From Adineta vaga (Eukaryota; Rotifera), in assembly GCA_021613535.1 (NCBI GenBank), contig CP075495.1:9052001-9116000 (forward strand): a DNA stretch of 64,000 bases. The letters run 5' to 3'. Below the pieces are notes generated by a model that saw only the letters and a program-made list of their open reading frames with translations, was not told where the DNA came from and did not search any database. Positions 24,401 to 38,600 of this stretch are shown in pieces. The stretch's first letter is position 1. The number at the start of each line of letters is the position of its first letter. The position numbers and the translations under genes are program-made.

Positions 24401-27400
24401 ATGCGAACAGGTTTGATCTAGAAAAAGTTCAAAGTATAGGAGAATTAATTTCCTTTTTTCGAAACATGTTTTAGCTGAACCAACATCAAGTAATGAAGAT
24501 GAAGATGATGATGAATCAGAAGCAGAAACACGTCTAATACCACGAGAAGTTCTAATGGTAAAACGAAGAATTTTACATATTAAAACTGTCTAACAAATGT
24601 AAAATATTCAATTTTAATTTTCAGCAACATCGATCACGTTTTCAACGTGGAACACCAGCAAATCAAGACGAATCAGACGAAGATGAAACAGTAACAAATG
24701 TCCATCCAAACATTAGTCAGGTATATAACATAAAAATGAATTCTTAGTTCTCAATAAAATATTTCTTTATCTTCTGTTTAGATGTATAAACCTGAAGATT
24801 TATCTACACCAACCAAACGTCCCACTTCCGGTTCAGGTTTTGTCATAAATAATTCGAAAAATATTGTTCTTCCCGATGATCAAATGGAAATTGATGATGA
24901 TGATGACGATGATGATGATCCAAATGAAATATCTGATGAAGATCTTCGTGGAATGGTTCTACCGTCTGTGGTACAATCATCATTAAAACAACAATTGAAT
25001 CGTAGAACAAAACAACAACAACAACAACAACACCAGCAGCAGCATATTGAAAAAGATGTTCGTCAACATCATGATGATGAAGGCAATCAGAGTGATCATG
25101 AAATGAATAGTTCCAAAAAACGATATCCAGAAAAGGTAACTTGTTTTATTTTGATAATAGAAAACGAAAATATTGCTTTTTATTCTAGGCTTGTTCACCT
25201 GAAAGTGCTGAAGATGCATCGCAAGCTGGATCACTTCCATCAGAAATGGAAACAGAAATCTATGATTGTCGAGAAGCAATGAGACCAAAGAAAAAACGGT
25301 AAGAAGTTGTAGTATGCGAAGATTTCGAAGAATTTTAGAGATGCTTTGTTTTTGCTCATTTTATAGTGCTCGTCATAACACTGATGATGACGATGACGAT
25401 GATGATGAGGAAGAAGAAGAAGAGGAAGGCGATTTTGGTTCATCTGCATCTGATGTTCTCAGTGAAACAGGTTCAGCCAAAAATATGGCTGATTTTGAAG
25501 ATATGAGTGAATCTGAGCAGCAGCAGCATCAACAACAAACAACATGTGCACGTCGAATGCGTATTAATCATCCGTTATCTGATATAACATCTGCCACTGC
25601 AACGGATCAACAAGGTCGAAAACGACTTGAAAATGAACAAAATCTTGGTAGTCAAACATCTTCATCATCTTCATCTTCATCATCTGCTGAATCAACGAAT
25701 GGTTCGAGTACAACTGGAAATCCAGGTACTATCGATGATGATGAAATCAATATTTCAAATCTATCATTACCGGGACAAACACTTCTATGGGATTTGTTAC
25801 AAGATCAAACAATAATTAATACTTCTCATCTACCAGATATATTATTGAATGAAACGGAACGTTTATTTAGTCATGTTCTTAGTTCAATTGAAGACAAACG
25901 TATACTATTACATTTTATTCAAGCATGTTTAGATAATTTGCAAAAATCAACATCAAGTTTAATATCATTACGTTTATTACCAAAATTATTCTTGATCTTC
26001 CAACAACATCAACCACGTTCTAATACAAATATTTTCCTATTATTTGAAGAAAAATATCATGTATTAAATGCTTTTTTTAATGATTTAGAACAATTAACAA
26101 AACATTTACAAACAAATACAACTTCCTTATCGATACATAATGAAATTACAGTTCGTTTTCAATTTCTGTCATTCATTTTTTCAATCTCTGCATCACCAAA
26201 AGAATTCAGTATGTGAATGAATCGAAAAAAAAATAAAAACAAATAAGTAATCTTTTTTCTTTCCTAATAGATTTAACACAAAATCAAGCAGATAAACTAT
26301 GGGATTGTTTAACAATTATGACAGGTTCAACAGGTACAAATCGTGAAGAACTCTACAATTGGCTATTAAGTCAATTGAAAAATCGTGATGGTGGACATGC
26401 ACTTTCATTAGAAACATTCAAACATCTACTTACCGAAAAGGTATGTCTTGTAAATTTCTGGTTTTAATAGAAATGAATTGTATATTTCATGTGAATTTTC
26501 TAGCTTTTAACTCAAAAACCTGAACATGTTTGTTGTCAACAATTGAATTTAATTCAAGAAATACTTCAACAAAGTCGTTCGAATTGGGTACATATTCTTC
26601 AGCAACAACAAACATCACCAACAACGAATCTTACTCAACAATATAATGATTTTCAAACATTTGAATTTCTAATATTAAATTATGTTAGCGATGTTGCCAT
26701 GCGTGCATTAGATCAAAATGTTAGTACATTAGCAGCTCAAACATTAAATAGTTATCAAATTCAAAATGAAGATGGAACATTAGATCGTGAAGAACCATTT
26801 ATTGCTCGTTGTATGAATTGTTTAAATGAATGTATTAATACTGTACAAGATATTTCATCGCTACGAACAATTAATCGTATTTCAGTTTTATTACGTACAC
26901 ATTTAGAATTATTTACACGTCGGTATTCCTATGTCATGCGTCTTTATCAATATATATCCCAAACAAATACGAATAACTCGAATCAATTGTTTTCTTCTTC
27001 ATCTCTTAAATCACATGTCAAACAAATCGCATTAACAGATGATCGAGATACAAATTTAATAAAACTTATCTGTAATGCACCAATGACCAGTGGTGGAACA
27101 GAAAAATATATACTAAAAATGAATCCAAATGATTTAATTGGAGATTTAAGAGCAGAATTGACACGTTGGTATTGTACATTGAAATCACCTATGACAAATG
27201 TTTTAACACAAACATTATTAACTATTGAAAAAAATGATTTACCTTTATCAACACAAACAAATCCATCAATAATATCTGCAACAACATCATCATCATCTTT
27301 TGATCTTCTTCATATGTCGAATTTACCATCCATACGTGTTCTTGCAAATGGACAAGAACTTGATCGAGATATTGATGATAAAACTTTGAACGAATGTAAT

Positions 27401-30400
27401 ATTAAAGAGAATCAAACTATATTAATTAATGCATCGACAAGAAATCGAACTAAAGATTTGTATAGTATTGATGAACGTCTTTTAAAGAATTATATTCCAC
27501 AAAAGATGCCCATGATGTTATTATTAAAATATATTGAACAATTCTTTTCAATACTTGCACAATTACAAACGTTTATTGAAACATCATCAGAAGTAAAATT
27601 TGAATTTAAAAAAAAGAACAATTCTATAAATAATATTTTTATTTTAGCATGGCGAAGCTCGTTTAGCTGTGAGTCGTCTATGGGAAATTCTTTTACTTAT
27701 TCCAACACATAGTGGTATTTTTCAAAAATTATCACAATTAAATGAATTTAATGATAATGACAATAATAGCGAACAATGGGCAGCTTGTTTACAACGTTCT
27801 GATCCATTTCGTTTAACTTATTCATTACAAATCATCGATATGCTTATACGACGAATGTCAACATATAAAGATATGTTTGTTCGAAAAGGTGGTTTGAAAT
27901 ATCTTTATGATCTATTTATTTCCAAATCATTTTTTACGGGACCTATTGATCGTTCATGGTGTGCAGGATTACCTGACGCATTATTGTATACATTGAAAAT
28001 TCTTTGTTCGTGTCTATTAAAAATACCGACACCATCAATTCAATCTTCTACACAGCAACAGCAACAACAACAACAAGAGCAGCAACAACCTCCCCCACCA
28101 GCATCTGCACCACCTGTAACAATATGTACTGCTATTGATGAACAACATTCACCTCGAACACCAATGAATACAAGAAAAAAAGTGAGTTGATCATCTTTCT
28201 TTTAAAAGAAATTCAGAACAAATTCATTATAGGCAAGACGTGAAACAACAACACCAGCACTTCTTGCTGCTCTATCATCATCTGATTTAACTAGTATGGA
28301 AGTTTCATCATCAACACCAATGATTCATCAACAATCTCATTTTCATATCTATGAATCTCATTGGGAAAATGTGGCATTAATCGATAAAGACATACTCTTA
28401 GATACTTTAATCGATATTCAATTATCTATTGTTACTAAAAGTACGCGTCTATGTTGTCCAGTTGTTTTATTACAATTCGCTAATCGTACTGATTTATTAC
28501 ATACATCCATGATATTATTTATTACTTTATGTCATTCATATGATGATATTCGTACGAAATTTATTGAACATCCAAAATTAAGTTTATGGTTAAAAACATT
28601 ACTCTTAGATGCTTATGATACATTATTAAAACGTGAGGCTCTTCATAATATTTATCGATTATCTATGGTGTCAAGTACTAATATTAGTAATAACTCATCA
28701 GGTATGACATCATCTTCACATTCAGAGATAAACTACGAGATAAGAAAAAAATGTTGTCTTACAATCAAAGACATTTTTTTAAAAAAGATCTTCTCTTCTT
28801 TTTAGGAGCAAGTGATGAATTAAATATTCAACCTATAACAGATTTTCCTCCTCCTCCACCTATTCCTACTCAACGTAGTTGTTTAATCGATGAAGAAAAA
28901 GCTGCTCAAACTTTAACGATCTCAACATCCATTGAACCATCAAATGAACCTCCAGCTGAACGTATTTGTCTCGTACCAATTCTTACAAATCTTCTTGAAT
29001 TGATACCTTATGCACTCAAATTTACTTCATTATCTCAATCGAATCTTGATTCCAATTCAACTCTATCATCTTTTTCTCTCCAATCATTACATATTCCATC
29101 AACTATTATAACCAAATGTGATAATCATTCTCTATTTCTTAATCAATCATCTCATGAATATTTTCATTTATTAACATCAATGATTGATCGAATGCATTAT
29201 GATGAAATCAAGCAAATCAAACTAAATCGAACAAAATTTTCTAATCAAATACATTCAAATTCAACGAATCCAATCTTATTTGATCATGAATTAATAGAAA
29301 TTTTAATAAATCTTATTCATGAACATGTACCATATGAAACACAACGTGATAAATTAGTTGAAGATGAAGTTCTCTTTGGTTTACTTTGTATATTAACATC
29401 AATTATTAAACAATATAATAATTCATATTTTAAACAAATCAATATCAATGATAATCCACAATATAAAGAATTAACATTTGATTTAATTGATCGTGTATTT
29501 AAATATCTATTCGAACTTCCAACAAGTGAAAATCGTTGTGTACCAAAATGTAAATCATTATTAACACGTGCAAAATCTTATGAATTTCTCAATGAATTGA
29601 TTAAAATCAATCGTGAAAATTTCATTCAATTACAAAATAAACTTCTTCAACAACATAATTCAATTGATCGACAACAACCATATATATGGGATTATTGGCC
29701 ACGTGATGATGGTCGTTCCTATTCAGGCTATGTTGGTTTAACAAATTTAGGTGCAACATGTTATGCTGCGACAAGTATTCAACATTTATATATGATACCA
29801 GAATTACGTACGGCAATAATAAATTCAAATAAAACTGGAAAACATGATATGATACTCTATGAATTGAAACGTATGTTTGCATATCTATTGGAAAGTGAAC
29901 GTCGATCGTACAATCCGAAAAGTTTCTGTAAAGTTTATACAATGGATGGTTTACAATCATTGAATACAGGTGATCAAAAAGATATGACAGAATTTTTTAC
30001 AGATCTAATAACAAAATTAGAAGAAATGTCCGATGATTTGAAACAATTAGTTCGAGAATTATTCTGCGGAATATTAACAAATATTGTTATTTCATTTGAT
30101 TGTCCACATATATCAAGAAAATTAGAAGAATTCTATACAGTTCGTTGTCAAGTAGCAGATATGAAAGATGTTCATGAATCTTTAGCTGAATTAACAGTTA
30201 AAGATACATTAGAAGGCGATAATATGTATACATGTTCGAAATGTTCGAAAAAAGTTCGAGCAGAAAAACGTGTTTGTTTTCGAAAATTACCGAAAATTCT
30301 TTGTTTAAATACAATGAGATATACATTTAATATGGTAACAATGCAACGAGAAAAAGTCAATACATTATTTCAATTTCCTATGCAATTGGATATGAGTGGT

Positions 30401-33400
30401 TATATGGAAACAAATTTAATTGATAAAAATAAATTAATGGGTGATGATAATCATGAACATGAAGATGAGAAAGATAATGAAAGGTAAGCTTTCATGTAAA
30501 ATAAAAGATAAACACAATCGTCTTTTTCATTTTGTCTAGTAGTTCAAGTAAAAACCATCCATCATCGCCATCCATGGGTAATGAATCTCATTTATTTGAA
30601 TTAATTGGTGTTACTGTTCATACGGGTACAGCTGAAGGTGGTCATTATTATTCGTTTATACGTGAACGTGTTAAACGTCCATTAGATAATAATGTTCTAG
30701 TGAATTCAGATTCTTTATTAGATAATTCTTCACAATCTCAACAACATCGTTGGTATTTATTTAACGATGCTGAAGTTAAACAATTTGATCCATCACAAAT
30801 AGCTAATGAATGTTTTGGTGGTGAAATTACATCGAAAGGTTATGATCAAGGTTCCGATCGTTTTCTCGATTTTCAATTTGAAAAAACACATTCAGCATAT
30901 ATGCTATTTTATGAACGTATCGATACACCTTTACTTTCAACAACAACATCATCAAATATTCCAATATTACAATTGAAAGATCCAATTCCATATGTCATAT
31001 CAAAAGATATATCCGATTGGATTTGGGAAGATAATCGACGCTTTGTTCGTGATCGACATCTTTTTGATCATCATTACTTTACATTTATGTGGACACTTTG
31101 TCATTATCTAGTACCAACAAATCCATTAGCTATCAAAGAAACTGAACAAATTGATAATACAAATACATCATCGGAATCATACGATATGTTACCCATACAA
31201 TTAGCAATAACATTCGTTTTTGAAACTTATATACATGCAAAAGATAAACCAACTATGGCTGGTTGGGTCGAATATTTATGTAAACAATTTACAGCATGTA
31301 AACCAGTTGCTGTTTGGTTTCTTGCACATATGACACAAGATGATACATGGTTAACAAAAGTCTTAGTAAGATGTCCAAATCATACCATTCGTCATATGTT
31401 TGCACGTGTTCTCATTGATGTTTTACATAAAAGTCGTTTTCGGTAAGTAAAAATTCGAAGGAGATTTTCATCATCTTGAATTCTTGATTTTAGTGATTCG
31501 TCCAATGAAGATTCTCTTGTTGTTCAACAATTTATTCGTAAATATTTATTAATTATCAATGAAGGTGGTGCACGTTTACCAATTCGATATATGTCCGAAT
31601 ATTTCGTTTTTCTTCATGATTTTGCTCGTAATGGTAATGATGAATGTTATCTCTTACTTGATTGCTTATGTATACAACAATTAATTACCTTCTATATGTT
31701 ACATCGTGGTCGACAACCGAAACAATCATCATCAAACAATAATAATGATGATGGAAATACGAGTTCTGATGATGAAAATCAATCGAATACAAATTTATTA
31801 ATGTCAACAAATGCAATTGATGATGATATTATTCCATTGAATACAATACGTTTACCAACAAATAATAATCTAAATCGTCCAGGTATATTTGAAAAAATGT
31901 TTCCATTAATTGCTCTATTATTGGAAACTGAACGTACACGAACGAATTTGGATAATTTTGATTTACATCTATTTATTGAAAATGATTTTGCATTTATTCA
32001 ACAACAAATTCTTGATAATATTAATTTAAAAGCAACAGCACATATTATTCAATTGATATGTTATAAAAATGAAGTCTATGCAAATAAAATTGTCAATTTA
32101 TTATGTCAATGGATTATTAATTATAATAATGATATGAATAGTTTACAAGCACTATTTAAAGTTTTAACTTATTTAATTGAACAAAATCCTAATAATATCA
32201 ATAATGATACAACTGATCAACAACAAGTAGCATCAACATTAGTTCTCGATAAGAATTGGTGTGATTTTGCATCATTAATTGTTATACGTATTGGTAAACT
32301 TATTGATATATGTCCAACACAAGTATTTGAATGGTTTAATAATGTTGTAACAAAATCTTCGATTATACATCGATGGATTTATAATAACATACGACAATGG
32401 TTAAAATCTTATCTCCTATATAATACTTATACAAAAGTACGAACATTAATTGCACAATTATTAGTTGCACTTGTACCTTCAACTATATTTCGACAAACAT
32501 ATCGTACAGGTAAATATTTCTTAAATTTATCAAAACAACAACTAGCAACAGCAGCACAATCAACAACAACAACTACAACAACTCATGGAACAATTACATC
32601 TTTATTAACATTTAATCAACAGGTAAAAATTGCTTTCATATCTTCTTAGATGAAATATCTTTTCGATAATCATAGATATCTTCTGTTCCAAATACGACAT
32701 CATTTTCATCCCTATTTGATCATCAACAATTTGCTCAATATCCATTAGATTTTACATCTGAAACTTATACAATTCTACGAAAATTATTATCCTATCTTCT
32801 TGAACTTCTCATTGAAATAGGTCATGATCAAAGTGAACTACATATGAATGATAATCAACAACGTTTAGTACAATATTTATCTGTTTTAATACATTTTACT
32901 CGTTATACATCTGAGAAAACACTTTTAACTGAAAATGAATATCTTCATTCCTTATGTTCATTAGTATCTCATCCAAAATTAATGGAAGATCATACGATAA
33001 ATAATGGAAATAAATTATTAATTTTCATTTTCTTACAACAATTATTACATGAAAAAATCTTTTTAACAAATATTCTCAATTATGAACATGATTTCAAACA
33101 ACAATTACCTATGTGCTTAATTATTGTTGATCATGAAGATCAAGAATTAATCTTATATAATCGATTATTTCTATTTATTTATTATAATATTTTAAAACAA
33201 TTCTGTCAATATTCATGGACATATGCCAAAGAATTAGCATCACATAAGAATATGTCATGGGCATTGAAAAATGTTCTTCCCTATGTACAATTATATCCAG
33301 ATGCATGTGAACAATTATTAGGTATATGTAAAATGATATCACATACAAATCGAGAAAATCTTAGTATTGATGATCAATTAATTATAACGGATTTTAAAAA

Positions 33401-35174
33401 AGAATTATATTCATTAATTTATCGTTTTAATGATATACGTTCATCATGGACAATTATCTTAGAATTAACACGTGATATGTGTGATTTACAAGCATCACAT
33501 GATGAACGTTTACAAATATTAAATCGTCGTGGTTTACCAGTATTAACAACGATATTTTTTACGATATTTACATTATATCATGAACAAAATCAAACACAAA
33601 TTTTAACCATTCAAAATGATTTAATTTATTTATTGAGTTTAATTGCAAATCTTCTTGAAACAGCTGATACACAAATAAAAAAACCACAAACAAATCCAAC
33701 AATTAATATGAGAAATATTGTTGGTACACAATGGAAAGAAAAAATGGAATTAGTTGGTAAATTACTTCACTTATTAAATTCATATAATTCAAGTGAAATT
33801 AGACAACGTGCTCTTGATCTTTTGAAAAAAATCATCGTTCAATTGAGTATACAAGATTTAACACAAGTTGCATTACTTGTTAAAACAACACATGAACAAG
33901 CAGCAGCACAACCTCATCCACAACTCGGTCCATGTAAGATAAGATAACAGTATGAGTCATATAAAATATACGTTTCTTTTTTTCTTTTCAAGATTTTCCA
34001 CGTCGAAAACAGGCAACTAACGGTTCACAACAACAACAACAACAGCAGCAAGGTAATTTTAAAAAAAGACATTATTTGAAGTTGATCCAACTTTTTCAAT
34101 TCTATTTTAGGAACAATCGATCGAATTGGTAATGTATCGATACATACTCTCTTTCGTCCACATTTTGGCATGTATTTCAAAACACAATTACTTGAAACAT
34201 CAAAAGGTCGTGATTTAGGTTTGTTATATATATATATATATCTTTTATTTGTTTTTATTTTTATATCTTCTTGTATAACATATTTAGAATTTGATCGTGC
34301 TGTTCATGCTTACTATTCACCTTATCATGCATTTATTGATTCTTTAGCACGTTATGCATACAATCAAAGTGCATTGAGTGGTTCAATATTAAATCTTGTT
34401 ACACTTGTTGCTTGTGAAGGTGTTCAAAGTATGCATCTTCAATTATTTGCAAAATTATGTTTGGAAATTTCGAGTCAATCAAAAACATGTGCACAAACAT
34501 TAATTCATGATCTTTTACAAACATCATCATCGTATTATTTTCATCATTTTATTGAAATTGTTCTCATTGATGAACGAATATCTTTATATCAAGCAGATAA
34601 CTATTCATTTCTTTATACATATTTACCAATGATTTTATCCATGAAGAAAACGTTAACGACAACAAATGATTCGATTCAAATATTTATTCAACGTCTTGAA
34701 CAATTATTACATAAAACATGTGAACATTGTTTACAATCGATCTATAATGAATCACAAACAAATTTAGATTGGTTACAATCTTATAAAAAATTAGTCAAAT
34801 CAATTAGTTATTCTCATAAACAAATTGTTGGTGATGTGAAAGCATTAGAATTATATTTACATTGTCAATTAATAACAGATAAAAGTAAGATACAAACTGT
34901 TATTGAACAAAGTATTCGATTTATTGAAAAAAATTTACAATTACCATTACAAATTGATGATGAACAACAAGAAAGTGAATCAACAACGATTGCTGATGAT
35001 GAAAATAATCCTATTAAGAAACGACGATTAGATGATAGTAATTTAACTATTGATATTACAAATAATGATCCAAAACGTAAAGCAATTATGGATGCCTTAC
35101 AAGTTCTACAAACATTTTTGACAAATATCAATAATATTTCTAATGATGATGAACCGACCACCATTGAACAATAG
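21443..35174 (+). CDS. USP34: ubiquitin-specific protease USP34
   Basis: A giant deubiquitinase (peptidase C19); in vertebrates it acts on axin/Wnt signalling and DNA-damage ubiquitin. About 20 exons join with short introns into roughly 4,000 residues; human USP34 is somewhat shorter. The start MQPPCALCSTLVPILEK resembles the Cys-containing start of USP34, then a Cys-rich helical block follows (CACLCRDATTIERF). Long acidic and poly-Gln linkers occupy about 23.2-25.8 kb. The catalytic domain starts near 29.69 kb with YVGLTNLGATCYAATSIQ (nucleophile Cys near 29759). It contains QKDMTEFFTDLI, a zinc-ribbon CSKCSKKVRAEKR and MRYTFNMVTMQREKVNT, and ends with TVHTGTAEGGHYYSF (catalytic His near 30643) and WYLFNDAEVK. 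HEAT/ARM-like helices follow to the stop at 35174. All catalytic residues are present and no frame break was found. Confidence 0.93.
34225..34241. repeat. (TA)n microsatellite in a USP34 intron
   Basis: Pure TA run within the last short intron of USP34 (donor at about 34219, acceptor TTAG before AATTTGATCG near 34288). Confidence 0.8.
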
Positions 35175-35621
35175 TAGTAATGATTTCGAACTTTCTATAC
35201 GTTGTCTTGTCTTTCATACATATATATATATATATATATACTTTCGTATGTTGTTAATCATTATTAATGACAACGTCTTCAAGTTTTCCCGTTTTCCTTT
35301 TAGCAGCATTGCGTTGTGTTATGATCAATCCGCGCAAAAGAGAAAAACATTCGTTTCATATATATATATCCTATATATACCTATATATATATTTGTTGTT
35401 ACTGTGCGTATTCCAGACATTGGTTATTTTTTTCTTGCGTTCATTTTTTCTTTTTCTCGTACATTTCATTTTTTTTTCTTTTTGTGTAATTTCAATGAGA
35501 AGAAAGAAGAAAACTCTTGATGATTTTCTATGTATATATAAACATGGGAAAAAAGAAAAATTTCACTCAGAAAAAAAAAGATATTTAAACTTATTTATAG
35601 ATATTAATCTTAACTGGTATA
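35175..35621. other. short intergenic region USP34 / MROH1
   Basis: About 450 bp between same-strand genes. It contains a long TA run and poly-T/TTTC tracts. Open frames here (35143-35650) are low-complexity and unsupported. Confidence 0.5.
35219..35240. repeat. (TA)n microsatellite
   Basis: About 11 uninterrupted TA units just downstream of the USP34 stop codon. Confidence 0.9.
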
Positions 35622-38600
35622 ATGGACTCACAAAATTCTGTAGAAAGTAAGAATCAATTGTATGACACAAGCGTGCGTAAATGTTGATTTTTTTTTCCAT
35701 ATATTTTCTACAGCTCTAACTATTGCTTTGATTGATACACTTTCGGATAAGAATGACAAAGTACGTGATAGTGTGAGTCAATCGATCGTTGATACTGGTA
35801 AAAAATTACCTCAATCAACTGTAATACTTTGTACGAATTATCTTAATAAACATCAAAAACTTCCGGAAACACATCGTGCCGCTATTCTACGCGTAATCGA
35901 ACGTATTCTCAATTATCAACAACAACAACAATCAGATGAAAAAGTACCATTTGATAATGATACATTTCAATTATTAACTCGTGTTGCAGTAAATGAATTG
36001 ACAATACCAAAAGTTTGTTTTTCCATTTCATAATTATTTCTCTCTTCATCTTTCTATTCTTGATAATAATGCTAGGAACTGATTCCTGTATGGCAACAAG
36101 CAGCTTCCGATGTTCTAGTGGAAATTGGTAAATATGAACCTGATCTTGTTTGTACTGCTATTTCACCACATATGCCAGCTGGTCAATTACCTCAATTTTT
36201 CGTTTTACAAACGGTTGGTAGTTTAGCAGAAGCAAATCGTAAGTCAACTTTTTATCAATTATAATAAAGATATGATTTCTATGCATATGAAGCACGTGGA
36301 ATGGTTCATCAACTTCGACCGATGTTTAGTCGCATTTTACCAATGATGGGCATGGTGAAACAAGAAAACTATCGTTGGGTTTATACTGCTGTACTTTTTA
36401 AATTTTGTCTGGCTTTAATTGATTTTCAAGCAAATGGTGATGAAACAGCACGAATCACATTTGCGCCACAACAATTTGAGAATGATGCATTTGCTGCTTA
36501 CGAAGTCTTTCTTACATCAGCTTGGATTGGTTCAAAAGAATTGAAAGTAGATTTTCAGAGAAGAGCTTCAGTTTTAAAAATAAGTTCTATTTTTGTAATA
36601 AATAGGTTCGAAATATTTGTGTTCAAGCCGTAGGTCGTCTTGTGTATTTATTTTCTGCATCGAAATTTACTGAACAATTTCCACGTTTAATACAAAATGT
36701 TCTTGGATTTTATCGAAAAAATGTCGATCATTTATATGTTAGTGAAACACTAAATTCTGTTGTACTTCTAGCAGATCAATGGAATGTTGCACAATTGAAA
36801 GTATCAATGGATATTATTTTACGAGAAGTTTTAAACGAGGTAGACTTGTTCTTTTTACTTTAAACATGCTTTGAGTACATATTCTATTTTGAATTTTAAA
36901 AGATTCAAGGTAATTACGAAGCATTCGAAAATGGAAATGAACAAGCAGTTAAAAATCAAAATGAATTATTACGTACAATACAAATACTTGGTATGAAATC
37001 TTTCGATATCTCTAAGATATCTATTGTATTTAAAACAATATTTAGGTAAACATTCACCACAAACAATATGGCCTTGGCTCTTACAACGAATGGAACAAGC
37101 AGGTTCAAATGATAAATTACGTATTGTCCTTCTTGTTATTTATCGTCATCTTGTCTATGCTTTTGGCAATGATGCACCATCGACACCATTTGATTATAAA
37201 TCACTACTTGTCTCAAGTTTAAGACCAACATTAAATACTGCAACATTGAAAGTATAATAAGTCGAGACAAAGCTTTCTTTTCAAATTTAGTCATCTATTT
37301 AGATTACAAAATACTTGTCCCAATTAATTGTAGCTATGGCTTGTCATGGTTATTTACAATTAGAAGGACGACGATTTTTAATTGAATATATTATTCGAAA
37401 TTGTACATATCCAATTACTGGAAATGATGATCATAAAGCAGATGCATCAGGAGCACCAACTCCTGATGTTCGTATAATGTGTCGAAATATTTTAAATGCT
37501 TTTAGTTCGACTATTGAAGGCATGGATGAAGTAATGATTTGAAATAGGTTTTAATTTACATTGAATGTTCTTTGTTCAAGGTTTTATGGCCATTATTAAT
37601 GGAATTTCTTGTTTCTGAAGTATATACCGGTGCATTTGGAATCATTTGTAAAGCATTAGCACAAGCTGGTCAACAACAAATCGCTGCAAAAAAGGATACA
37701 TTTTGGGTTGATTTTGATATTTTAGTTAATTTACCAAAACCAAATGAAATTATAACACGATGCTTTGTATGTTTAACTAGAAAAATAAAGATATCTTTTG
37801 ATATTGTCATTTAGGTCTTACTTGGCGAACCATTAGTTGAAGAAACACGTGGTATATCAATTCTTAATTTTCTTCGTATTGCAGTAACAGAATTAAAAGC
37901 TGACTTAAGAGAATTATGGGACAAAGTTATTCCACGCTTACTTCAAAATTTAACTAACAATGAAGATGATGAAAATAAGAAATTTGATTCATCCAATTGG
38001 CAAGATCTTATACTTAAAGTATGTACTTTGTTTCTCTGATTACTCTTGAAAAAAAAAATATTATTGTAGTTTCTTTCGAAAACACTTGATGTTATTGAAC
38101 GCGAAGATTGGATTAGTGATATAGGTGCTTGTTTTGTTAAACAATTACCTTTATATATAAAATTAGAACATGAACGTGGTTTTGCTTATAAATGTATTGG
38201 TATAGTCCTACGAAAATCGAAAATCAATGAATTTGTTAGTCGTACACTTGAATCCATGACAACAGTGATCAATTTTCAACATGAACATGAACGAAATGGT
38301 TGGTCAACAATGTTTGGTTTATGTTCAGCAACACATCTTGATATAGTTTTACAACGACTTGAATTATATTTGAAAATTGCTGATTCGAAAGGTTCAAGTT
38401 CAGCCGGTGGTGGTGGTGGTCTTTTTAGTTTTCTTGGTTCAAAAACAGAGACACATTCAGATTTAGCACGTGCTACAACTCTTCTAGCATATGCTTATGT
38501 TTCAATTTATGCATCATTAGAATTAATTGTTTCACGTTTGGAAACAAGTATACTCGTGAGTGCCGTAAAAATTGCTCGAACAATCAAAGAAGAAACAGGC

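Noticed and set aside
24123-24402. Overlapping minus-strand frames opposite the USP34 acidic linker
   Set aside because: They are antisense readings of GAT/GAA repeats (giving Ser, His or Phe runs). The plus strand has a continuous, conserved USP34 frame.
35143-35650. Two overlapping plus-strand frames between USP34 and MROH1
   Set aside because: Low-complexity Phe/Ile/Tyr-rich readings of TA and TTTC repeats. The MROH1 start at 35622 explains the only coding part.
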